Below, piece by piece: positions 34,835 to 44,465 of a DNA stretch of 64,000 nt; position 1 is the stretch's first letter, and each line of letters opens with the position of its first letter. Origin of the DNA: Myxococcota bacterium (GTDB lineage Bacteria; Myxococcota_A; UBA796; JAFGLY01); the NCBI GenBank assembly GCA_024276675.1, contig JAJRWT010000068.1, positions 1-64,000 on the forward strand. Reading direction: 5' to 3'. Under the pieces are notes generated by a model. It saw nothing but the letters and a program-made list of their open reading frames with translations, was not told the DNA's origin and made no database searches. Position numbers and translations under genes: made by a program.

Positions 34835-35319
34835 CGATGAATCCGCGTTTGTGGGCTCCGGTCATGTCCAGGGCGGTAATACCCGGCAGCAGGCACCAAC
34901 GGACTGTGCTTCCGGAGCGTCGAACGAACGACCGGGAGCGGGCAGGGCATGGTACAAGAATAACTTGCCGTGATCCAGGACCCATCGGGAAAGCTCGGGC
35001 CTGATGTGGAGAGCCAGTCGCTACTGTGCCGGGGATATTCCTGCCTACGTTCCAACCTGGGATGCACATACCGTACCAGGGAGTTATCGGGCGGGGGAGT
35101 CGTTCCTGGAGATGGGGAGCGCCTGCCGGCCGTCACACCGGACTGCACGACAGCGCCACCGGTCGCCTTTTCCCAGGCTCCGCTTTCCGACGAATCCCGA
35201 AAAAGATCAACTCGAAAACAACGAAGGCAAAAACCGTACTGGGTAGACCGTGAGCCGGGAGTCCTCCGCGAGGACCTGTCACGGAAGGTGCTCACGCGGA
35301 GAATGTCACGGAGACTCCG
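34835..35319. other. Gene-free divergent promoter region
   Basis: 485 bp between the divergent kinase and thioredoxin-fold lipoprotein genes. Several short frames cross it but none has a ribosome site or family resemblance. No hairpin, RNA gene or repeat was recognised. Promoters for both genes must lie here, but no confident boxes could be assigned. Confidence 0.5.
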
Positions 35320-36447
35320 ATGTCCTGCAAACCGGCACTAGCTTTCTGCGCCTTTCTGGCAGCCTGTGCTACCAACACGACTGCCCCCACAGCTTCCACG
35401 CCCCCGCCATCTGGTGGCAGAACCACCAACGACAGGGCACCAGAAGTCCAGGTTCCCGCTGCCGACCTTCCCGATGCCCCCCCCGGTGACCAGGCAGTTG
35501 CGACCTGGGACGGCGGGCAGTTGACATGGGGCGAGCTACAGGAATCCCTGAAGGGGCGCCTCACCAAGATGGAAATCGACTACCTCACCGAGCGCCATGA
35601 CCTGCTCAAGCGGGGTATCGACGACACCATCAAGAAAAACCTGCTGGAAGCCGAGGCCAGCAAACGTGGACTTCCCGATGTCCAGGCGCTGGTCAAAGCC
35701 CAGGTGGAAGACAAGATCACCAGCGTCTCCGCATCCGAGGTCAAGGCCTTCTACGAACAGAACAAGCGCAAGTGGAGGGGCAAGTCCCTGGAAGATGTCC
35801 GTGAACAGGTAGAAAAATCAGCCCTGGAAAAAAAGCGCCGCGAAGCCTATGCCGCCTTCGTCGACGACCTCAAGGGAAAAGCCCACATACAGGTGATGCT
35901 GAAGGCACCCGATATCCCCCGCATGGATGTCTCGGTGGACGACGACCCCATGCGTGGCAACCCAGACGCTCCGGTGACCATCATCGAATTCGCCGACTAC
36001 CAGTGTCCCTACTGCGCCCGTGGCTACAACAACATGAAAAAGGTGATGGACAAGTACGGCGACAAGGTGCGCTGGATCTACAGGGACTTCCCCCTGTCCT
36101 TCCACAAGCAGGCCAACTCCGCCGCTCGTGCCGCCAACTGCGCGGGTGAACAGGGCAAGTACTGGGAGATGCACGACAAGCTCTTCGAAAACCAGAAATC
36201 CATCGGCGACGACGACCTCAAGGGCTACGCCAAGAGCTTGGGCCTGGACATGAACGCCTGGAACACCTGCTTCGCCGACAAGGATCGGCATACCTCCGAG
36301 TTCACCCACGACATGTCCGATGGCCAGGCTGCCGGAGTCAGCGGCACTCCAGCCTACTTCATCAACGGCATCATGCTGTCGGGGGCCCGCCCCCTGGAAT
36401 CCTTCGCCGAGTTGATCGACAAGGAGCTGGAAGCAGCCACCAAATAG
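35320..36447 (+). CDS. DsbA-family thioredoxin-fold lipoprotein with SurA-like N-terminal region
   Basis: 375 aa from ATG 35320 (CGGAG upstream). Lipobox FLAAC, then a Pro/Thr linker. Residues 60-190 look like a SurA/PrsA-type chaperone helix bundle (VATWDGGQLTWGELQESL, IDDTIKKNLLEAEASKRG). From about 205 a DsbA/TrbB-like oxidoreductase domain has the active site YQCPYCARG (CPYC) and the cis-proline loop GTPAYFING. Probably makes or reshuffles disulfides in exported proteins. The abundance of Cys-rich lipoproteins in this window gives it clear clients. A TlpA-like protein gene follows 159 bp later. Confidence 0.88.
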   Translation: MSCKPALAFCAFLAACATNTTAPTASTPPPSGGRTTNDRAPEVQVPAADLPDAPPGDQAVATWDGGQLTWGELQESLKGRLTKMEIDYLTERHDLLKRGIDDTIKKNLLEAEASKRGLPDVQALVKAQVEDKITSVSASEVKAFYEQNKRKWRGKSLEDVREQVEKSALEKKRREAYAAFVDDLKGKAHIQVMLKAPDIPRMDVSVDDDPMRGNPDAPVTIIEFADYQCPYCARGYNNMKKVMDKYGDKVRWIYRDFPLSFHKQANSAARAANCAGEQGKYWEMHDKLFENQKSIGDDDLKGYAKSLGLDMNAWNTCFADKDRHTSEFTHDMSDGQAAGVSGTPAYFINGIMLSGARPLESFAELIDKELEAATK

Positions 36448-36606
36448 TGCCGGGCATATCCGCCAAGCCAGGGAGGTTGCTCAGCAGCCGCCGGAACACC
36501 GTGGCAAGGCACTCTTGGTGCGCGTCTCGGCAGAATCCAAAGACTCACGACACGAGCTGTTGACTGCCGTCCATTCCCTATCACACGACATGTTGCCGAG
36601 GCTTAC

Positions 36607-37125
36607 GTGAGCACTGAAGGCAGGCGATCCATCCTGGGCGGCTACGGCCGCTACCTTGCCATCGCGCTGCTGGCGTTGTTTGCCTATGACTACCTGCTGC
36701 CCCGGACTCCGGATCTCCCGGAACAGGCTCCGGCCTTCAGCCTGGTGTCCACCGATGGCGAGACCATCTCCCTGGACGCCCTGCGCGGCAAGGTGGTCGT
36801 GCTCAATTTCTGGGCATCCTGGTGTCCACCCTGCGTCTCCGAACTTCCAGTGTTGTCCGAGTTCGCCCGGACCCACCCCGATCTGGCCGTGATCGGCATC
36901 TCCATGGACAACGTTACTCCTGAAAAACTCCGCGTTACGGCGCAACGACTGGGCATCAGCTACCCGGTGGTGCAAGCCGACGCCAGAACACAGAGCCTCT
37001 ACGGAGTCACCACTCTGCCCACCACGGTGGTGGTGGGCCCCAGCGGTGAAGTCTGGCAGGTACGCGTGGGCACAGTGAGCGAGTCATGGCTGGAGCGCAT
37101 GGTAGAGGCCCCCGAACCTACTTGA
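36607..37125 (+). CDS. TlpA/ResA-like membrane-anchored thioredoxin
   Basis: 172 aa from GTG 36607, with GAGG upstream. One N-terminal membrane segment (AIALLALFAYDYLL) anchors a thioredoxin domain with FWASWCPPCVSELP (active site WCPPC) and the cis-Pro loop TLPTTVVVGPSG. The family reduces disulfides in cytochrome-c maturation or delivers electrons outside the membrane. With the DsbA-like lipoprotein just upstream it may form a disulfide-handling pair. No cytochrome-c genes are near. Confidence 0.88.
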   Translation: MSTEGRRSILGGYGRYLAIALLALFAYDYLLPRTPDLPEQAPAFSLVSTDGETISLDALRGKVVVLNFWASWCPPCVSELPVLSEFARTHPDLAVIGISMDNVTPEKLRVTAQRLGISYPVVQADARTQSLYGVTTLPTTVVVGPSGEVWQVRVGTVSESWLERMVEAPEPT

Positions 37126-37343
37126 GAAGCCCAGCATGGGCGCGCCCTCCGCGCTCTGTTCGCCAATACGTGCTCGCACTTCCGTAGCACCCGGTCCAGG
37201 TAGCGGCGCCTTTGCTCGCCGCCTGTGGTGGTGATCAGCACCGTGCGCTGCTTGCCGCTCCGGGGCTCCTCGCTGACGGTCGGAATCACAGGCAGGCCGG
37301 CCTGGCCCTGAAAGGCCACCCGCCGGGGGGCCGGCGGCGGTGC

Positions 37344-38801
37344 TCAATCGCCCGGGATTCCTATCCACAAGCGGGCGTCCAGTGCCTTCACGTCAACGTA
37401 CCGGCCCTGCGCCCCCCCCACCGGGCCGCCCCAGCTCAGCACCACGGCGGCCTGCGAGGGCTCGCCCTTGAACAGGATCTCCCGATCCACGCCGGCCCTT
37501 CGCAGCGCCGGCCCCACGTGGGCACCCCACTGGAAAGTGCTCTGGAGTGCACAGGGGATCCGGGGGGCATCCAGCACCAGCACCGGCCCGGGAGCAGCGC
37601 CTCGCACGGCAGCGACGACCTGGTCCAGCCCCAGGCTGTCGGGGACGGGAGACCTGAACCAAACCTGGGGACAGCGCTGGTCCAGCGTATGGGCCGAAGC
37701 TGGGACGGTAAGACCAACCCATGACCCTGCCACCCACCAGGCTGCCGCCAGCGGCAGGCCGCCCAGGACCAGATACCTGCCACGCCCGGCATGGGCCAGG
37801 ACTCCCACCAGCAACCCGAGGGCCGGCAGCAACGGGGCCATGAGCCTTGGATACTTGAGCGGCACGAAGAGGAGCAGCAGAAGTCCACCCAGCAACCACT
37901 GGAGCGCCAGAACCGCCAGGTCGCGGCGGTCCCGGTTCGTGGAGGAACCGGCAAAGGCCGCCGGGATGGCAAGCGTTGCCAGCAAAGCCAGTGGAACTCC
38001 TGCCCCAACCCAGAGAGTGGACCAGGGGTAGAAAAAGACCTGCCTCGCCAGGCTGGGGCCCTCGGACCTGGAGACGCTGGAAGTGACGTAGCTGTACTGC
38101 TCCCACACATGTGGCAGGAACCAGGGCAGAACGAGGAGCCCGGCCACCACGACGGGCAGCAGAGAGCAGCGACGCCGGGGCAGGCGGAGCACCAGGAGGG
38201 GCAGAAGGTAGATCACCATGGTCTGCTTCACCAGGAACCCAAGCCCCAACACCATCCCCAGCAGCAGCAGCGGAAGTGTGCCTGGACGGCGCCGACAAGC
38301 CTCCAACAGGCACACGGCGAGCGCCACCATTGCGCAGGCCATGCCCTCGGGCATGAAATGCCTGCCCAGTCCGCTGCCCAGGGGCAGGAGCAACACCGCG
38401 GCCATGCCTGCCAGAGCGGGAAAGGAACCCAGAGAAGAGAGCAGACGCCAGACACAGAGGGCGGTGATGAGGGGCCAGAGCAGGTTCACTGCCCTGACGA
38501 GCGGCCTGCCCGGGTCTCCTCCCCCCCAGAGAGCCCACCAGGCTCCCACCACTCCAGCGTACATTGGAGGGTAGTCCCCGAGATCGCCCCAGAGACTGCG
38601 CTCCACGGCAAGAACCGGCCTGCCGCCCATCCAGTCGGCGGCCAGGAGTTCGGCCGCACCGACATGACCTTCCTCGTCGCCATCCCTGACGATTCGATCC
38701 TGGGCGAGCCATTGAAGGTTGGCCAGCAGGGACAGCAGCAGCAGGGCCAGCGCCCAAAACGCACTGTATCTCCGCCCCTTTTGTGGTGGGGATTCATACA
38801 T
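37344..38801 (-). CDS. GT39/ArnT-type membrane glycosyltransferase
   Basis: 485 aa from ATG 38801. About ten membrane segments (for example ALALLLLSLLANLQWLA, MAAVLLLPLGSGLG, LLLLGMVLGLGFLVKQT). The first outside loop has the acidic pair in RDGDEEGHVG, as expected of the catalytic site of GT-C/PMT_2 enzymes that use polyprenyl-phosphate sugars. The C-terminal 120 residues form a small soluble domain. It could modify lipid or exported protein with sugars; substrate unknown. It converges on the TlpA-like gene with a 218-bp gap and diverges from the capsule cluster. Confidence 0.8.
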   Translation of the reverse strand: MYESPPQKGRRYSAFWALALLLLSLLANLQWLAQDRIVRDGDEEGHVGAAELLAADWMGGRPVLAVERSLWGDLGDYPPMYAGVVGAWWALWGGGDPGRPLVRAVNLLWPLITALCVWRLLSSLGSFPALAGMAAVLLLPLGSGLGRHFMPEGMACAMVALAVCLLEACRRRPGTLPLLLLGMVLGLGFLVKQTMVIYLLPLLVLRLPRRRCSLLPVVVAGLLVLPWFLPHVWEQYSYVTSSVSRSEGPSLARQVFFYPWSTLWVGAGVPLALLATLAIPAAFAGSSTNRDRRDLAVLALQWLLGGLLLLLFVPLKYPRLMAPLLPALGLLVGVLAHAGRGRYLVLGGLPLAAAWWVAGSWVGLTVPASAHTLDQRCPQVWFRSPVPDSLGLDQVVAAVRGAAPGPVLVLDAPRIPCALQSTFQWGAHVGPALRRAGVDREILFKGEPSQAAVVLSWGGPVGGAQGRYVDVKALDARLWIGIPGD

Positions 38802-39146
38802 CCCGACGCCCTGATGTCAGGTTGTCCACGCTGTGGGCCGGGTACCGGCGCGGCCGGCAAAAATAGCGCACAACAGCGAATAATCCACAAATACCCAAAT
38901 CCCCTGCTCCCTCGCACCAAGTCAAGGGCCCGAAGGCCCGGCAGGGCTGCAACCGGTACACGAGCTGTGTTACTGCTATACTGCCTGCTATACGATGGAG
39001 TGTTCAAGTCGTTGTTGCAACATCAGGCAGAAGAAATCGTATCCGGCTCCCCGGAAAGACCCTACAAGGTGCCGTACTGGCATCGGTCCAATGGTTCGCG
39101 TAAAAAAACGACTCGACGATCACCGCCACCACATCGGGAGTGATTC
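38802..39146. other. Gene-free divergent region ahead of the capsule cluster
   Basis: 345 bp between the glycosyltransferase gene (minus) and the CHASE2 sensor gene (plus). It is less GC-rich than its surroundings around 38860-38930 and 38970-39050. TTGTCCACG at 38822 and TAATCCACA at 38881 resemble DnaA boxes, but no origin is implied. Control of the capsule operon should lie here; no promoter could be named with confidence. Confidence 0.5.
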
Positions 39147-41552
39147 TTGCTTCGTCAATTTCGCGAGCTGAAGAGCCAGGCCGCTCCAGCCCTCATCGCA
39201 GCCATCTGTGCAGCACTCCTGGCGCTGTTGACGTCCAGGGGTGTGCAACCGCTCTCTGATCTTTTCCTGAGCTGGAATCTCAGACCACCTCCCAACGACG
39301 TGATTCTGCTGGTCCTGGACAGCGATCCCACGCCTGTGACCTGGTCCAGGGCAGCCCGCATCGCCAGGGACCACGGAGCCGAAGCCATCGGCCTCGTGGG
39401 CAGGGATCTCCCGGAAATCCCCGGCGTCATAGCCTGGAGCCTGGATGAATCCAGCCCCGACGCCCACATCTTCGCGGAGGAACCCGACACCACGATCAGG
39501 CGATGGAACCCGAGAGTGGACGGCGAGCCTACCTTTCCCGCCCGCCTTCTCTACGAAGCCGCGGCCCCTGTTCCAATCCTTCAGACACGAATTCCTCTAA
39601 ATTCCGACTGTGTCCCCACCTTGACGGAAGGCCAACTCACCAGTCTGGCCCCCCAGGCCCTGGATGGCCGAATCGCCATCATCGGCAGCACCGATCCCTG
39701 GTACAGCCCACAGGTCTTCACGCCTTTCGGACCGTTGGCCCTCACCGAAGTGGTGGCCCGTCTGGTGGCTGACCCCAGCATCACCGTACTGAACCCCATG
39801 GACTCCGTCGTGGTGGCGGCTCTGCTGGCCGCCATGCTCGCCATCCTGCTCATAAGGCTCCAGTCCAACGCCCGCCGCCTGCTGGCCATCCTGTTGGTTT
39901 CCGCGGCATCCACCGGCCTGGCGATCGCCATGATGACCACAGGTCACCTGGTACCACTGGAGCCCCTCCTTGGTGCCGTCGCCACGGCAGCCCTGGGATG
40001 GGGACTATCCACCTGGCACAGCACCAACCTCGGCCTGGCCAGGATCATCGACAACCTGGCCACCCACGTTGGCGAGGCTTTTTCCAACACGCGCCTGCAT
40101 GTGGCATCCGACTGGCATGTCCTTTGCCAGATGGCCCTCATCATCGGAGCCGCGGAACAGGCCTGGGCCGTGCGGCGCCAGGGCCGCGCTCTCCGGGTAC
40201 TGGCATCCACGGAACCTGGGCCATCTCCAGCCCCCGGGTGGTTGAACGATGTCCTCCCATCCGCCAGTTCGCCCCCGGAAATCGTTTCCCTCGAGAACTG
40301 GCGGGACTCGACCGACCCGGGAGCGAAGAACACCTCTTCACAACAACCCGAGCCGTCGGCAGCCCCACGACCCGAGGCATCCACGCTGCACATCATACCC
40401 ATCGCCCACGAAGACCAGCACCTTGGATACCTGTTGCTTACAACCCGACAGGAACCCGATTCCCTCCAGGCCCTTCAAGCCCTGGCGTCCTACGTCGCCC
40501 ACCGGCACGCAAAGTCCATGGGGGCTGGGCCGGATCGATTCCAGTCCACGAGATCCGGCCTCAAAGAGCTTGAATCGGGCATGGAGCACCTGCTGCGACA
40601 ACGCGATCTCCTGACCCTGTCCCTCCAGGACAGCCGCACGGCTCATGCCATATTCGATCCCCTCGGCCGTCCATTGCTCATGGACGAATCATTTCGCGCA
40701 ATAATGGAATCCTGCAGGATCGCCGAAACCAGCAGCCTCCCGGACATTTGGTCAGCCTTGAAGGGTTCTCCCGATGGCCTGGTGAAGGTACTGGCCGGCG
40801 GCAGACCCCACAGGTTCACGGTGCCCATCAGCGGAGTCGGCCTGGACGCCTGGCTGTACTCCTGTTCGCAGCGAGGGCTCATCGTGGCCCTTGGAGTGGA
40901 GCTGGTGGACATCTCCGAGCTTCAGGCCCAGGACTCGGTGAAGTCGGGTCTGCTGGAAATGGTGTCGTTCCGGGTGAACAACATCCTGGCCGCGATTCGC
41001 GGCTATGCCGACCTGCTGTCCATGGGCGGCGTGGACGTGGACGAAGTTGCGCCGCGTATCGCGGCTCGCTGCGGTGAGCTGGCGCAGATTTTCAAACGCT
41101 ACGAAACCGTGGCGCGTGATGCCGCTTGTTCGAACCTGGAACCCGTCCAGATGATGGACCTTGTCCACGAGGTGGTTGCAGGCGCCAGGCGTACTCTCGG
41201 TGAACAGCGAGTACAGATGCTGCACAGTCCCGTCTCCATGGCCCCGGCGCTGGGAGACCGGAACCTGCTGGCACGAGCCCTGATGAACCTGCTGCTGGAG
41301 ATGGCCCAGGCCGTCTCGGACGACACGCCCATACTGATGGAACTGCGAGCCAACCCGGGAAGCGTCGAGGTCCACCTGTGGACCGATGGCCCATCCATTC
41401 CCCTGGGCATGCTCCAGCAGCTCGCCTCTGACCACAGGGAGCAGGGCTCATCCCTTGCCAGGCAGCTCATCCAGCAGATGGGGGGTAGTTTCACGGTTTC
41501 CGGAGGTGGCGCCGGCGGCGCACGCTATGGAATCTATCTCCCTGAAGCTTGA
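39147..41552 (+). CDS. CHASE2 sensor protein with degenerate histidine-kinase module
   Basis: 801 aa from TTG 39147 (CGGGAG 7 nt upstream). One membrane segment, then a CHASE2-like periplasmic domain (about 45-215: ILLVLDSDPTPVTW, DGRIAIIGSTD), then two or three membrane segments (about 220-290). The cytoplasmic part has a long variable region, a PAS-like fold (about 500-590) and a HisKA/HATPase-like end. In the dimerisation helix the expected VSHELR reads VSFRVN, so the phospho-acceptor His is replaced by Phe (about 608). The N box is MNLLLEMA (second Asn missing) and the G2 box is GSSLARQL. It is therefore probably a signal-sensing pseudokinase. It is the first gene of the polymer cluster, 66 bp ahead of the PgsC-like gene. 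Confidence 0.8.
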   Translation: MLRQFRELKSQAAPALIAAICAALLALLTSRGVQPLSDLFLSWNLRPPPNDVILLVLDSDPTPVTWSRAARIARDHGAEAIGLVGRDLPEIPGVIAWSLDESSPDAHIFAEEPDTTIRRWNPRVDGEPTFPARLLYEAAAPVPILQTRIPLNSDCVPTLTEGQLTSLAPQALDGRIAIIGSTDPWYSPQVFTPFGPLALTEVVARLVADPSITVLNPMDSVVVAALLAAMLAILLIRLQSNARRLLAILLVSAASTGLAIAMMTTGHLVPLEPLLGAVATAALGWGLSTWHSTNLGLARIIDNLATHVGEAFSNTRLHVASDWHVLCQMALIIGAAEQAWAVRRQGRALRVLASTEPGPSPAPGWLNDVLPSASSPPEIVSLENWRDSTDPGAKNTSSQQPEPSAAPRPEASTLHIIPIAHEDQHLGYLLLTTRQEPDSLQALQALASYVAHRHAKSMGAGPDRFQSTRSGLKELESGMEHLLRQRDLLTLSLQDSRTAHAIFDPLGRPLLMDESFRAIMESCRIAETSSLPDIWSALKGSPDGLVKVLAGGRPHRFTVPISGVGLDAWLYSCSQRGLIVALGVELVDISELQAQDSVKSGLLEMVSFRVNNILAAIRGYADLLSMGGVDVDEVAPRIAARCGELAQIFKRYETVARDAACSNLEPVQMMDLVHEVVAGARRTLGEQRVQMLHSPVSMAPALGDRNLLARALMNLLLEMAQAVSDDTPILMELRANPGSVEVHLWTDGPSIPLGMLQQLASDHREQGSSLARQLIQQMGGSFTVSGGGAGGARYGIYLPEA

Positions 41553-41618
41553 CACCAACGACTTAATCCAAAATCATCCCTTGAACAGTCCACCCACCAG
41601 CCAGAACGAGCAAGTACC

Positions 41619-44465
41619 CTGATCACACTGTTTCCCAGCGCCTACGTCGACAATAGCCTGCTGACCGCCGTATTCATCGGTGTGCTCATCGTGTGGCTGC
41701 TCTCCGAACTATACGGATGGCCCCAGTCGGGCCTGGTGGTGCCCGGCTACCTGGCGGCCGTCTTCGCCATACAGCCACAGGCAGGCGCCACCGTGGTGGC
41801 CGAAGCACTGGCAACCTACGCCCTGGCGGTGTTCACAATAAAGGTGATCCCGCGATTCTTGCCAATCGACAGGGCCTTCGGCCGTGATCGCTTCTTCCTC
41901 ATCCTGCTGCTGTCGGTCCTGGTGCGGCTGGCAGTGGAAGCCGGCCCCCTGGACAGCTTGATGGAGAACATGGGTTGGCAGGTGGACTCATCCTTCCATT
42001 CCCTGGGACTGATTCTGGTTCCACTTGCCGCCAATTCACTCTGGAACCTGGGGATCTTCAGAGGCGTACCCTACCAGGGCACCCCTGTTCTGCTGGTATT
42101 CCTGCTCCTGCACTTCGTGCTCCTCCCACACACCAACCTGAGCTTCTCCAATTTCGCACTCACCTACGAAGATCTCTCGCTGGACTTCGGCTCCTCCGCA
42201 CGCGCCTACATGCTCCTGTTGCTGGGCGCTTTCCTGGCGGCCCAACTGGGCCACCGTCTGGGCTGGGACGCTGGCGGAATCATCGTGCCTGGCCTCCTGG
42301 CAATAACCTGGACCCACCCCGACAAGTTGGCCATGACAATGTTGGAAGCGGCCGTCGTGGTGCTGCTGCTTCGAGCTACGCTGCTGCTCCCGCTCCTGCG
42401 CAGCGCAAACTTCACGGGTATGCGCCCCCTGGTTCTTGCTTTCTCCATCGGCTACGCCGTCAAGTTCACCATCGCCTGGATCTGCGCCGAGAACTACCCC
42501 GGCCTCAAGGTAACCGACTTGTTCGGCTTCGGATACCTTCTGCCCACCCTCATCGCCATTCGTTGCTGGCGCTACAAGAGCATGCCAAGGGTCATGCTCC
42601 CTGCCCTGTTCACCGCCCTGCTGGCTTTCCTGGCTGGAACGGCCGTGGGCATGTTCATGGAAGCATCGCGCCCCCTCCCCGAAGAATCCCCGGTGCTCTC
42701 TGAAAGCCAGAAACCCGGTCCCGCGTGGCAGGAAGTGATCCAGGTGCTGCTTCCCCCGATCCCGCTACCGGAACCCGACGCGCAGACCGACCTGCGAGAC
42801 GCATTCCACCTTGCCATGCGCAATGTCCCCTACCACGGCAGGTTCATCCAGGTGGACACCCACAAGGACGGTGTGGTTCTCCACTCCCGCGAGAACTCCC
42901 TCTTCGGGGCTGCCCTGCTGCGCCCCGAAGCTTCTTCCTCCCTCACCATCGTAGCGCCCGAGGCCACTACCCAGCCCGGCCTGTCCGAAGCATCGGTGGT
43001 GCTGGCGGAAACCCTTGACGCCAGGATACTCCTGCTGGCTCCATCAATGTCGTTGAAGCGCCTGGCCACGAGGGAAACCAGCGCCATCCTCGAGGTGGGG
43101 ATGGCCGAAGAAACATCCCTCTCGGTCTCCGGCCATCTTCCCGAAGCCATCGATCTCAACAGGTTGTCCCAGGTGGTACCCACCCTGGTACCCAGGTGGG
43201 ACATCCAGCGTTCCGAAGGTGTGGACGCACGTATCCTGCTCTCCGAGGACGATCTCCTCTCGGTTGCCCTGGTCCGGTTCGAGGGATCCGTGGTCCGGGA
43301 TCGTCCCCAGCTCTACGACCCCGAAGGTCTGCCCATCCTCCCGCGCAAAACCTACCCGGATGTCACTTCCAAGACCCATCTCTCCACCCTGGAGCGCTCC
43401 GTGGTCATGCCCCTCCTGCGCTCCAGGAACGGCAACCCGGCATGGGCGCGCCTTGCGGCGTTCCAGGCATCCCGCATGGATCTGCAGGTCTTCGAAGACG
43501 ACGACACCATCTCCCTGGCTCCAACTCCCGACAGGGATCCTCCCAGGTACACGCTCTGGCTTCGCAAGGCATCCCGGCAGTCCTTCGTGTTCGAGGTGCG
43601 TGCGGGGCGTCGGCATTACCTCGCGGCCGAGGTGGGCCGTACCTGGTGGGCCGGTACTCGCGGGACCGCCCTCCTGGTGCACGACGCTGGAGCGGACCTG
43701 GACAGCCAGGGGCTGCGGAGGGCGGGCGAACGCAGTCCAGAACTGGTGATACTCCGCGATATCGTACTTGATCAACCCGAGACCACCGTGGTTTCAGTGG
43801 CCGCCTACGCCGAGAACGAAGCTCCCGGCGCCGACGCCATACTCTCCATCGGGCGGCCGCTGACCCCCGACGATCACATCCCAGCCTACCTGTTCCCCGT
43901 TCAGTCTCTGCTGGAAAGCGGCGGTGGATGGGTTGGCTGGTACGACGGCTCCAAGAACCGTATCCGTTTCTACGACCCCTCCAACGCCAGGCGCGATGCG
44001 GTGGAGCTTGCGGGTGGCCACTATGTCACCGCCTACCTCTCTCCCCAGTACCGCTTGCGTTTTGCCACACCCGCCACTTCGGCCGCCATCCGCGCCATGC
44101 TCCAGGGCGCAAATATCCCGCTGAAAGAAGCAGCACTGGAAGACCTGCTGGATGCCCCGCTCATCCCGCCCCAGTCGCTTGGCGACACCTTCAACTCCGT
44201 GACCCACTGCCTCGAAAGGTACTCCACCACGGGTCATCCAGGCGAATTGGGCCGCCTCAGGCGCTTGAGCCATGACCAGGGAATGGAGGTCTGGGCCTTT
44301 TCGGATCCCCAGGACGGCCTGTCCTACCTGGTGGTGGATTCCGTGCAGGCCAGGTTGGTCGCTCCCCTGGGTCGAGGTCGCGGTGAAGTCACCCAGAGGC
44401 TCCTCTCTTCGGACGTGGTGCGCATCCAGGGCTTCAGCGCCGTGCTGCAACGGAGGGGGCCATGA
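41619..44465 (+). CDS. PgsC/CapC-like polyglutamate synthase membrane subunit, greatly enlarged
   Basis: About 948 aa. The N-terminal 330 residues form 9-10 membrane segments with the two PgsC signatures SGLVVPGYLA and GGIIVPGLLA, separated by more sequence than in Bacillus PgsC (149 aa). The remaining 600 residues are soluble, beta-rich and unlike any PgsC, and probably lie outside the inner membrane. In this frame FPSAYVDNSLLTAVFIGVLI forms the first membrane helix as in PgsC, but the first ordinary start, GTG 41682, would cut it in half; CTG 41619 is the likeliest real start. The stop overlaps the next ATG as ATGA. In known systems PgsC works with PgsB to make and export poly-gamma-glutamate. 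Confidence 0.8.
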   Translation: MITLFPSAYVDNSLLTAVFIGVLIVWLLSELYGWPQSGLVVPGYLAAVFAIQPQAGATVVAEALATYALAVFTIKVIPRFLPIDRAFGRDRFFLILLLSVLVRLAVEAGPLDSLMENMGWQVDSSFHSLGLILVPLAANSLWNLGIFRGVPYQGTPVLLVFLLLHFVLLPHTNLSFSNFALTYEDLSLDFGSSARAYMLLLLGAFLAAQLGHRLGWDAGGIIVPGLLAITWTHPDKLAMTMLEAAVVVLLLRATLLLPLLRSANFTGMRPLVLAFSIGYAVKFTIAWICAENYPGLKVTDLFGFGYLLPTLIAIRCWRYKSMPRVMLPALFTALLAFLAGTAVGMFMEASRPLPEESPVLSESQKPGPAWQEVIQVLLPPIPLPEPDAQTDLRDAFHLAMRNVPYHGRFIQVDTHKDGVVLHSRENSLFGAALLRPEASSSLTIVAPEATTQPGLSEASVVLAETLDARILLLAPSMSLKRLATRETSAILEVGMAEETSLSVSGHLPEAIDLNRLSQVVPTLVPRWDIQRSEGVDARILLSEDDLLSVALVRFEGSVVRDRPQLYDPEGLPILPRKTYPDVTSKTHLSTLERSVVMPLLRSRNGNPAWARLAAFQASRMDLQVFEDDDTISLAPTPDRDPPRYTLWLRKASRQSFVFEVRAGRRHYLAAEVGRTWWAGTRGTALLVHDAGADLDSQGLRRAGERSPELVILRDIVLDQPETTVVSVAAYAENEAPGADAILSIGRPLTPDDHIPAYLFPVQSLLESGGGWVGWYDGSKNRIRFYDPSNARRDAVELAGGHYVTAYLSPQYRLRFATPATSAAIRAMLQGANIPLKEAALEDLLDAPLIPPQSLGDTFNSVTHCLERYSTTGHPGELGRLRRLSHDQGMEVWAFSDPQDGLSYLVVDSVQARLVAPLGRGRGEVTQRLLSSDVVRIQGFSAVLQRRGP

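Noticed and set aside
36999..37319. Minus-strand 106-residue frame (GTG start) after the glycosyltransferase
   Set aside because: Its first 60 residues look somewhat protein-like, but over a third overlaps the TlpA-like gene in antisense and there is no ribosome site.
38822..38889. DnaA-box-like TTGTCCACG and TAATCCACA
   Set aside because: Two imperfect boxes only, no dnaA/dnaN or AT-rich unwinding region; chance is likely.
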